A DNA stretch of 17,980 nucleotides. It comes from Isohypsibius dastychi. Its lineage: Eukaryota > Tardigrada > Eutardigrada > Parachela > Isohypsibiidae. Below the pieces are notes generated by a model. That model was not told the origin of the DNA. It saw only the letters and a program-made list of their open reading frames with translations, and did no database searches. A program made the position numbers and the translations under genes. Of this stretch, positions 8,893 through 17,420 are shown in pieces; the first letter of the stretch is position 1; each line of letters begins with the position of its first letter. The stretch is from positions 1-17,980 of the forward strand of contig JAQIWT010000566.1 in the NCBI GenBank assembly GCA_034696485.1. The letters are read 5' to 3'.

Positions 8893-11762
8893 TCATTCAA
8901 CTCGATTTCGTTGTTTCCGCTTCCGTCTGTTCTCCCGTTCCCCATTCTTATTTTCTCCCGAGCTAAATGATTCCGAATCCGAGTCATGACCGACCCGGCT
9001 GAATTTCGACGGCAAGGAATATTTATCCAGAATACGTTCAATATCCTCCGCCGTTACTTTTCCAGTAATTCGATTCAAAGCCCGTTCGACTTCCGGATCG
9101 GAGCGGATTTCCGGGACGGTCACTCCGTTTCGTTGATGAGTATCACCTTCGTCGTTGGACATGACTTCGTCATCAGAAGAATCAGCTTGGATGACGCCGC
9201 TGTTGCCGTCCATCAAGAGCATTTCTTCGTCGGAACTGAGATCAAAATCAGCGTTTAGTGGGGATTTGTACGGCTGACTGAATGGGCGAGTATCTGTTTT
9301 GACCGCGTGGAAAAAACTCAGCAGGGAAGTTTTGACGTCTGTTACAGGAACCGAGTCCATATGTTCGGATACGATCTGAAAAAACACTCAAAATTATTCC
9401 AACCATTCACAAAGAATATACCAATGAAATTGGTAATGAAAATTACATTTATTAACTTCGCAAAAAAAGACCGTTTCAGATTTGTTTACCTTGGTCATAT
9501 CTTCTTTGGAACAACGAGGCGGAACCTCGATCTCAAATTGTTTCAGGTAAGCAACCAGCTCCTCCAACGAGAAAGATTCCGCTAGCGCATACTGCAAAAA
9601 ACAGAGTTCACCACGGGAAGGATCAGCTAAGAAAAAACAGCAGTGTTCAGTCGAGTAAAGTTTAATTTATTTTTCAAAACTTATTGTTCAATATCAGCCA
9701 TTCTCAATAAATTAAAGAGAAAATTAAATATAAAATACATAAAAAATAATGAAGAATAAATTCATTTTAATAAATTAAGCGAAAAATAATTGAAAACCAT
9801 CAAATAATCACCAAGAGATCTGCTGGTGCCGGTCCTCCGTCATATTCTTCTTCCGAACTCTCAGAAGGCTCCGTTTCCGGTGATGTGCTGGTAGTGACAG
9901 CCCGGATATCCTGAGCCTGAACTTTCCGCATATCAACAGGTGCGTTATTTTGATTTTCATCTTTGACGCGCGAATCCGTAACAGTATGCGCTTTTTGTGG
10001 AGAGGCATTGTTGGTTCGACTTGGTCGATCTCGGTCCTGATCTCCCGCTGGTAGAGACTGGTCAAATTTAGAAGCGCCATGGTTGGGGATTTGCTGCTGC
10101 ACTAGCGGGGCTGGACTTGGAATGAAGGGAGAATCGACGGGATACTGGGAGAATACCGACTGGATATTTCCGGTTGGATTTACGAATGGGGAGACGAAAC
10201 CCTGCCCATTTCCGGCGGGCATCACAGCGCGAAGTTTCTGGATGTAGTTTTTGTGATGATCGCAAATATATTGGTGACCAGCCTGCAAAACACGCGATAT
10301 GATTAAAAACACTTAAAAACAATTAAAAAACGAAACTATTAGAAAACGCGTCAGGAAAAGATTTTCAACAAACTGCTGATTATCAGAAAAGAAACCATTG
10401 GCTGAAAAATATTCATCAAATTTTTGTTAACAAATAATGTAAAATTCAAAACTGCAAATAAACTGAAGATTCAATGATTTCCTTAAACGACAAATTTAAT
10501 CGGAAATGCCTCTGGAAGTCGGAATCTCAACAGTTTAAAATCTGTGGCATCGTGTTCCTCAGTTCAGCTCGAGTTTTTCCAAAAACCAAAATTTCCGAGA
10601 ATTTGCATTGCAGTCAAAAACTAAAACCTTACGTTCGAATCTTCGGTTAAAAGGGCGCCATTTCTAGCAACGAGCTCCCGAATACGGTGAGTGAAGCCGG
10701 CCATTCCAGCCGTTCGGTTACATCGAACTCCACGGTCGACAAGACAGCAGAATCTATCATCATTTCCGGGGAAGACTGTACTGATGGGATAAGAAGTTGC
10801 TCGCTGCATATCTTCTGCGCGGTGGACCTGACCGACAGGAGCCCCGGTCAACAAACCTTGGGGGAAGAACTCATATTGTTGCATATGGATACCGGAAACG
10901 TGCTGGAGTGGATGAGCTCCACCAAGTTGAATCATCTAAAAACAAGAGTATTTTGTGTGCCGGGGTAAAATAAAACTGAAAGAAATCTAAATCTTCAAAA
11001 GATGAAATCAAGACACAAAAAATACCAGAAAAACAAAAATACCGTAAAGAATAATTTGTCCGCAAGACCAATAAAGAAAAGAGACATTTTCTCGGGTGAT
11101 TTTTCCACATCCGAAAATGCTCATACCCACTTATGGACATATATTCACAGCTTTTGTCAGAAATCAGAAAAGAGAAAGCGGAGGATCGTTTAAACTTTAA
11201 TAAAGTCAGAAAGACTGTAAGATACATATGGTTCACTTTTCTGTGGAGTGTTTCAATATCACACGTCTGAAACTAATTCGAACCTGGTTCTGCATTTGGG
11301 CAATGTGGTGGAATTCTTGCTGCTGCCTCATGAAACTTTCCAAATGAGGCTGTACGACAAATGCTGGAGAATGATAAGAAAACGGTGCTTGTTGTGGAGG
11401 TTGCTGCTGATGCGGAGAATGGCTTGTTGGAGCAGCACCAGAATTTTCCGCAGGGGATAGTTTCCGCCGTGGTGACTGAGTGTCTCCCCTTTCCGCCGAA
11501 TCCACTGAAGAGGCGCCAGATAACTGCATCGAACCTAAATCAATCACCGTAATTAAAATTTCGGAAAACATTTTGACGGTTAAAACATATTGAAACATTT
11601 GTTCAATGTGGTATTCGACAAAAAACATGACAAAAAAGTGTTAAGGTTTTTTTCTGCACCTGAAGACGAAAACTGCGGGTGCTGAGGTTGCTGTTGTGGA
11701 TGCTGTTGCGATCGGGAACTCGGAGAAGACATTGACGTTCCTGGTTTTTGATACGAATCCAT
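8893..11762 (-). CDS. SAP30: SAP30-like subunit of the SIN3-HDAC corepressor complex, enlarged
   Basis: SAP30 bridges DNA or nucleosomes and the PAH3 region of SIN3 in the class I HDAC corepressor. Inferred exons in transcript order: 11762-11660, 11534-11284, 10935-10633, 10282-9812, 9591-9490, 9375-8893; 570 residues against about 220 in human SAP30. Order: a disordered Gln/Pro/Ser-rich N-terminus (1-170); the SAP30 zinc module (181-229: CCLVDRG, Cys190, GMAGFTHRIRELV, YICDHHKNYIQKLR, with Cys and His ligands present); a disordered insert of about 140 residues ending in an acidic ESSEEEYDGG run; the SIN3-binding domain (about 374-436: SLEELVAYLKQF, SKEDMTKIVSEHM, VPV, LLSFFHAVK); and a C-terminal extension with acidic serine clusters and a basic end (RRKRKQRNR), a likely nuclear signal. 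Domain order and both fold-defining blocks are conserved. Intron 2 needs a poor donor (CAG|GTTCGA). The gene diverges from ATAD5. Confidence 0.9.
9666..9671 (-). terminator. Intronic poly(A) signal within the SAP30-like gene
   Basis: TTTATT on + is AATAAA in the sense of the SAP30-like gene. It lies inside the AT-rich 220-nt intron 4 (9811-9592), 129-136 nt past an in-frame stop (9802-9800) met when exon 4 is not spliced. Use of this site would give a protein with the zinc module but without the SIN3-binding domain. Confidence 0.35.
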
Positions 11763-12322
11763 GATCAGCACAACATTGAGCTGAAGTTTTCCGTTTAGAA
11801 CGTGTGTGAAGAAAGATGTGATGTGACAAACAAATTGGCAAATCAAAACAGATGGAAAGCTGAAGACCGTTTTCTAGTTTCTTATTTTGCGAAACAAGTA
11901 CAAGCTGCAACTCCGAATTCAGATTCAAAATGAACGAAAATGTTTGTTGTCACACGTGACCGATGCAATTGGATGGGCAAGTGCATTGGCCAACTGAGTA
12001 CACTGGAGGCGTGATTAATGTGGCGTACGGAGAACACTAGCCTGATCCCACCTGGCCACCCCCTGGCCCCCCGTCTGGTCAACAAGTACACCGCTGACAT
12101 TAGGTGAAAATCGCTATGTGGAAACTAGAAACCGATTTTTAGCGGGAATTTCGGTCGTTTGTGATCCCAAATCCTGTCACGTTCGCTCTCTGATCATCGC
12201 TAGACTTTGCTGTTTCAGCAGAAAAAAACCTATTTTCCCTGTTGCAGTGCAGGAATTATTTTGTGATTGCCAACAAGTGGACCAGCTTCCCGGGAAATCT
12301 TCGTGTTTATTTTTGTGGGAAA
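11763..12322. promoter_or_regulatory. Divergent promoter region between SAP30-like and ATAD5-like genes
   Basis: This 560-bp interval separates two divergent ATG codons and must contain both 5' ends. Visible elements are a palindromic E-box CACGTG at 11953-11958 and a C-rich block at 12041-12074 that is G-rich in the SAP30 sense. No TATA box is evident on either strand. The in-frame extension upstream of ATAD5 Met1 lacks an ATG, so 12323 is the preferred start (aaaatgtc, A at -3). Confidence 0.6.
12041..12074 (-). promoter_or_regulatory. G-rich element upstream of SAP30 (copy 1 of a shared motif)
   Basis: Read on the minus strand, the order is ACGGGGGGC, C, A, GGGGG, TGGCCAGG, TGGGAT. It lies 280-312 nt before the SAP30-like ATG. 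A very similar arrangement in the sense orientation precedes the SKP1-like gene at 17211-17240. It may be a GC-box-like promoter element, a 5'UTR element or a G-quadruplex former. Confidence 0.4.
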
Positions 12323-15300
12323 ATGTCATGTTTTGGCAGCGATTCTTCCCTTCTGCTCCAAGCGCTCCTTCTAAACTGCGATGCTCCGAAGAAGAGAAAA
12401 TTTGATTTTTGTGTTGGTCCTGCATCTGCCGAGAGAAAAGGTAGATCCCGGAACTCTGATTTAACTTTTGTGTTATGAATTGTGATCTGAATGGTTTTGT
12501 AGTCAACAAACGAATTCGTTTTCGGGAATCTAATTTAATCGAACTGGTTCATCTGGAATCACCGGAAAAGGAATGTTTCGATGGAACAATCATTCTGGAG
12601 GATAACACGCCTGTGATCGAACCGCCAAAAGTAGTTCTGGACAAGGAAATTATCGAAAGACGTCTGGCGGAAGTGATCCAGAAAGGTCCGTCTTTTGACG
12701 TCCGAACTTTGTTCACACATCTTCAAAGTAAAGCTGATGCGTTCTGCGGAAACGGTAAGTCAGTCAGCCCGTTTATTTTCGTATATTCACGGAGAACTCA
12801 ATTTTTGGCATAGAATAATTATGAACAATTTCTTTCCGGGGTTACTTATCGTTTTGTGGGCTAAATATGAAGAAAGCCGTTTGGATAGAACGGAAATTTT
12901 AGAGTGTAACGAAAAAGATCTTAAGAGGAAAAAGATAGAACTCCTGTTCCTCCGGATCATGCCTCCATATGTTCTTTTTCTAGAAAATCTTCCCTTTTCA
13001 TTAACACTTTTCTGACTTTTAAACTATTGACCTGCAGTTCGGCGTTTTTGTCTATTCGCAGTGACATGGACAACCAAATATGCGCCGAAATGTGCGGCAG
13101 AATTGCTCGGAAATCTGGATACAGTAACGACACTTCGAAATTGGCTGCAGGACTGGAAACTTTTCGTGGATAGAAATGAGGACGTCGAAGTTCCGGTCAA
13201 GCTGACCCGTGCAGAAGAAAAGCAGCTGAAAAAGGAAAAGAGAGCCAGGAACCGTGAGAGAAGTAAAAACGTAGCCAACGATTTATAGTTTCCTTTCCTA
13301 CCTTTCGCAAATTTAGGTCACATTTTTCTTCGGTCTCTTTTGTTATTTATCCTTCTTTCGTCGTAAATAATATTTCTTATCGCATTTTGTTTGCGTTTTG
13401 TTTTTGGTTTTTCGTTGCTAATTTATGAGCCATTTTGTTTATTTAGGAGCCCGAAGCGACAGTCTTTCCGACTATGATTCCGATGGTGATTGTGAGGTTC
13501 CCGTGCCTGAAGAGATGCCGTTAGCCAGCTACATGCTCTATGGGAAAAGTGGCGTCGGAAAAACAGCGGCTGTTTACGCGCTGGCAGAAGAGCTTGGATT
13601 TACGATTCTGGAAATCAGCCCGGTTTCGTCGAAAGATTCTCGGCAGATCCTAGTTCAGTACCTCGAGGCGACCCAAAGTCACCGCATCGCAAAAGCAGCT
13701 ACCACGGGAATTACAAACTTTTTCAGTTGAGCGAAGATCTTCATTTTTTTGGTCAGCCCGTAATTTTGGAACGAATTTTCAGAAGCGAAACCAAAGGAGG
13801 AAACAATTTCGAAGCCGCACACACTGATTTTGATTGATGATGTGAATTGTCTCTGATTTATATCTCATCAGACATCTAATTTCGGGGTTTTTTCAGGCGG
13901 ATGTGATTCCCGACGGTGAAGAGTCTTTCATTTCTGGAATTGAACAAATGCTCAAAATGACAAAACGACCGATTATTTTCACGGTTTCCGGTGAGTTATT
14001 TTCCCGTCTGTTGAACGTTGTTAATTAATTCATTTGCTATCGCTTTTTTGTTGCTTACTTTCAAGTGGTACAGGGTCCTCGAAATCGAAAATAATCGATT
14101 TGGATTGGGAAGTTGGGGACGTTGAACTTTTTCCACATTCTAGGGTTCGAGATCTGGCAATTGATTTCAATTATTTTCTCAAGCATGTATTCGTTTTCCT
14201 CAACAGGTGGACATTGCTTGTTACGTGAGCTTAGTCGGCCTTGCGGAATCAGTCGATTTTAATTATCGTGCGGTTGAAAAACTGGTTTCCGGATTTCACG
14301 GTGACATGCGAAAAAGTCTGAACGACGCCGAATTTTGGAGGTCAGATCTCCAGAATACATCTCGTGATGTGGAAGAGAAGGTGGTTACCCCGAGTATGCC
14401 ACCGGAAGTGGATCCGGAATACAAGCCCGTGACGAAGAAGGATGAGTTATTGCCTCGAGTTGATGATCATCCCATCTTACCGGAAGTCGTCACTCTTTTG
14501 GACGAGCTGGTCGCTTCCCTATCCGACAACTTAGAGAATTTTCCGGAAGCAGTAAATCCATCTGTTCATTTATGCACAGCTGAATTGTCCGAAGATGTCG
14601 TCCTTCAATCAACAAATGATTCCGGATACTCAAGTAGCAGCACTTCTTCTGAAGTAGCAAGTGCATCACTTCCGGTCAAACCATTTGAGCTGAACGAACT
14701 GGCGAAATTTCTGGATCTCCAGTCTGTCACCTCCGGTCTTTCATCAAAACATTCCTCACAAAACGAATTCGAATTCTGGACATGTCTTCCGATTCACGGG
14801 ACTTCTGAAGAGGAGCTAGAAGCACCATTGACTTTTTACGATGGCCTTACTACGCCTTCCGAGACCGACTCGAGAGTTTCCGAAACCATTCAAGATTATT
14901 TGAAAACTGGAACCCCGGAACTCTGCGAATTTGTTCGGAGCCGTGAGTGCACAACTGCTTTCCGGTAAGTCAGTTTGCGGGAAGAGCTCATCTTCGAAAA
15001 ATCGATCTGCCCCAGATTTCATTTGTGTTCGTATAACTGTTGTCTTGTAACTTTTGACCAAACCGTTTTTTCTGAGGTTTCCTCAATTCGAAAATTGTCT
15101 AATTCAGGATTTAATCATTCTTAAATTGTAGAAAAAAGACAACGAAAACCGGAAGTCTTCTGATGAACCGCTACGCGCAGTTCTTTCCGGAGCTTCACGC
15201 ACATTCATCCAACTTTGGTCCTGATTACTGGGCCTTTTTTCGGAGTATTGCACATTCCGAACATCATCGACAACGATTGGAGGAACTGACGAAAAGACGC

Positions 15301-15429
15301 CGGTTGCGGTTCTACCATTATTTAAGTACGAACCAGGTGGACCTGAGTCCGGAACTTGTCAATCGGGTTTCTTACCAGATCGGTGAAGCGGCACCGGAAA
15401 TGGATATTTCTTATCTTGGAGTGCAGTGA
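12323..15429 (+). CDS. ATAD5: ATAD5/ELG1-like PCNA-unloading clamp-loader subunit
   Basis: Large subunit of the ELG1 RFC-like complex, which removes PCNA from replicated DNA. Inferred exons: 12323-12440, 12503-12754, 13062-13253, 13447-13725, 13783-13841, 13897-13990, 14074-14144, 14207-14964, 15132-15429; 706 residues, close to yeast Elg1 and far below human ATAD5 (about 1840). A basic PKKRK near residue 22 is a probable nuclear signal. The RFC-type opening TWTTKYAPK...LLGN starts at about 125 and is followed by a Lys-rich helix and an acidic DSDGD loop. Walker A GKSGVGKT is at 220-227, then AVYALAEELGF and RQILVQYLEATQSH, an ATAD5 hallmark. A PIP-like TTGITNFF is at 273-280, Walker B is TLILIDDADVI, and TKRPIIFTVS follows. 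Then come a helical lid (residues 356 on), a low-complexity Ser/Glu region and a C-terminal block KRRRLRFYHYL matching the human end. Donors of introns 4 (GTTGAG) and 7 (GTTCGA) are weak but frame-preserving. Confidence 0.93.
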
Positions 15430-16032
15430 GAAACTTATTTGACTCTCCGAGTTTTGAAAATTTCCAGATTCGAGATTTCATCTTGATTCTTGTCGCATTT
15501 CAAGTTTTTATTGATGCCCAGATTTTTCTCGTATCTACCAGTAGTATTGATTGGATGCATTGGTATTGGTATTCTCTGACATCTTAAAACTTAAAAGCAT
15601 GGCTTGTTCGGTAATGCCTTCATCGCCACTAGAATTGCAGAAAAGGCACAAAGCAAAACGATTCAGTCAGTCAGTCAGTGAGAATGGCGCATAGGGTTTA
15701 CGCATTCCTTCGCTAATCACCCGAAAGCCCTCGAGGGCGTGAACCAGCGGAAAATTCCATGGACATCGGTCATCCACTTTGGAATGCTTGCACACGCTCA
15801 ATCAGACAACCAGTTTGAGCAAGAGAGACAGATACGACGAAATCCAAATTTAAATTCCCCAGCAAGCAAGCAGCTTAAATAAATCGCATTTACCGAAAGC
15901 CATTGCAGCATTTTCCATCTTCGCATCTTGTCCTATTATTATTCTGATATATCGGTGGTCGCCATTTAATTTCCAACGCCTTTGAATCTTCGCCAACTCG
16001 GATATCGCATTTTTCATCCGACTTCAACAAAA
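15430..16032. other. Intergenic region between ATAD5-like and tetraspan genes
   Basis: This holds the ATAD5-like 3'UTR and the promoter/5'UTR of the membrane-protein gene. No canonical AATAAA lies close to the ATAD5 stop. A four-copy TCAG microsatellite sits at 15663-15679. The last 130 bp before 16033 are pyrimidine-rich, and the start context is favourable (aacaaaaatggcg). No open frame of note was seen. Confidence 0.5.
15663..15679. repeat. (TCAG)4 tetranucleotide microsatellite
   Basis: Four uninterrupted TCAG units plus one T. It is a simple repeat with no obvious role. Confidence 0.85.
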
Positions 16033-16862
16033 ATGGCGATGCAGAAGTGCGGACCTTGTTCCTTGAAAACTGGATGTTACCTCGTGGCTTTGTACACCTT
16101 CGTAAGTTTCAAATAATTCAGTGCTAAATTCCGACTGGCAAAACTCTTTTAAAATCGATATCCCAAATTGTTCGAACGATAGTTACCTTTTTATTCTTCC
16201 TTCCAGATTCTCGCCATTATTCTGGCCAGCTTCAATGGTCACGATATCGTTTATGATCGCAACTACATGTTTCCAGAACGAGTAGTAGGACTCATATTCG
16301 CTGCCTGCTTGTTCTTCGCCGGAGTGTGTCTGTTCATGGGATTGAAAAACGTACGACGATTTCAACTTCCGGTTTAGTGGATTTCCCCATTTCAACTGCG
16401 TTGTTTTTTCAGGGAAGCCATTCTTTAGTCGCAGTTTGGTTCGTCATATTCTCCATCTATGTCATCGTCCAAATTGGTAAATATAACTGACATTGTTTAT
16501 TTGATTTGAGCTATGAACTGATTTCGGGTTGACCGTTTCCAGCTGCGATCATCTGGTACATCGTGTCTTACACCAGTCCAAATTATGGCGTGGTAATTAT
16601 TGTATTTTTGAAAGAATTTGCTGTTTTTTTAAAACTGTTTTTTTCAGCTTCCTGCAAATATGCACAATTCCATGCTGGCCAACATTATCGTCTTCAGCGT
16701 GTTGATCCTTGTCAATGTAAGAAATACCTAGAAATGCTTCGCTTACTCACTTCATGTTGACTTGAAAATATTACATCATTGTTTTCCGTTTATTTGCAGC
16801 TGCTGTGCTTGTACGCTGTTCGAAGTCATCGCGGAGGCGGCACCATGAATATTGTTGTCTAA
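16033..16862 (+). CDS. Small four-transmembrane protein, LAPTM/arthropod tetraspan-like
   Basis: Inferred exons 16033-16101, 16207-16350, 16413-16476, 16543-16592, 16648-16716, 16800-16862; 152 residues, with all junctions in frame. Four hydrophobic helices are evident: about 15-32 (CYLVALYTFILAIILASF), 49-69 (VVGLIFAACLFFAGVCLFMG), 76-101 (LVAVWFVIFSIYVIVQIAA) and 119-139 (ANIIVFSVLILVNLLCLYAV). The short N-terminus has CGPCSLKTG, a CxxC-S-L-x-T-G block that resembles the start of LAPTM-type lysosomal proteins and of an uncharacterised arthropod tetraspan family. That match is from memory and weak. The loop between helices 1 and 2 is short and charged (HDIVYDRNYMFPER). The cytoplasmic tail SHRGGGTMNIVV ends in hydrophobic residues that could bind a PDZ domain. 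No substrate or partner can be named. A poly(A) signal follows at 17070. Confidence 0.85.
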
Positions 16863-17069
16863 CTTTCATGCCAACGGAACGGAATCGGTCATTATTTGTC
16901 TCAATTTTTATCGTCGTTATTATCTACCCACTAATTCCTACCAAAGCCAAAATTTTGCGGAATTCTCACGTTTTTTGTTTTATGTACGGTTATCTTTTTG
17001 TACGAAAACTCTGCTGACCTTAAAGTACAAAGTTATTAGTGTCGGATTTTATTTTGGGCTGTATTAGGG

Positions 17070-17075
17070 AATAAA
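17070..17075 (+). terminator. Poly(A) signal AATAAA of the tetraspan gene
   Basis: A canonical AATAAA lies 208 nt after the stop codon in an AT-rich 3'UTR and is the only one on this strand before the next gene. Confidence 0.65.
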
Positions 17076-17195
17076 TATAACCCTTGCAGAAATTTCGGAT
17101 ACGTATCAGCCACCATGTTAGTTGAACGGATTTTAGATAATTTTCCATTTATCCGGTTCGGTCTTCAAGTTCTTACCGGCTCTTCTGCTGGCAAT

Positions 17196-17201
17196 TATAA
17201 A
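17196..17201 (+). promoter_or_regulatory. TATA-like box upstream of the SKP1-like gene
   Basis: TATAAA stands 220 nt before the SKP1-like ATG in otherwise mixed-composition DNA. If used, initiation would fall near 17226-17232, within the adjacent G-rich element, leaving a 5'UTR of about 190 nt. Confidence 0.35.
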
Positions 17202-17210
17202 CAGAGGTTA

Positions 17211-17240
17211 ACGGGGGGCAGGGGGGATTGGCCAGGCGGA
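17211..17240 (+). promoter_or_regulatory. G-rich element upstream of the SKP1-like gene (copy 2 of a shared motif)
   Basis: The order is ACGGGGGGC, A, GGGGGG, AT, TGGCCAGG, CGGA. It shares the 9-mer ACGGGGGGC, a second G run and the 8-mer TGGCCAGG, in the same order, with the element upstream of SAP30 (12074-12041 on the minus strand). Both copies are G-rich on the coding strand of the gene they precede. Confidence 0.4.
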
Positions 17241-17420
17241 TAGCCTCACACACAACTGATATGCATCCAACGAGGGGGACGGTATATTTTAGAAATGGCA
17301 ATACGCCACTCAACCGCGCAGATGTTTTGTTTTGCTTTTTGCGTCAGCTTACATTGAGTTCTTGATTTGCAACATACACTTTATTCGCCTCGTTCATTTA
17401 GGACTGTTTGGAATTGTCTA

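Larger units (their letters stand above)
16863..17420. other. 3'UTR of the tetraspan gene and promoter region of the SKP1-like gene
   Basis: AT-rich 3'UTR runs to a poly(A) signal at 17070-17075. Then comes an intergenic stretch with a TATA-like box (17196-17201), a G-rich element (17211-17240) and a further GGGGG run near 17273. The 70- and 71-codon frames at 16805-17067 overlap the tetraspan coding end and are not convincing. Confidence 0.5.

Noticed and set aside
8986-9258. 90-codon + strand frame
   Set aside because: Antisense shadow of the SAP30 C-terminal exon.
12242-12322. N-terminal extension of ATAD5 upstream of 12323
   Set aside because: The frame is open, but it begins without an ATG; Met at 12323 has a better context.
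16805-17067. Two overlapping frames of 70 and 71 codons
   Set aside because: They overlap the last tetraspan exon and its AT-rich 3'UTR and have no recognisable features.
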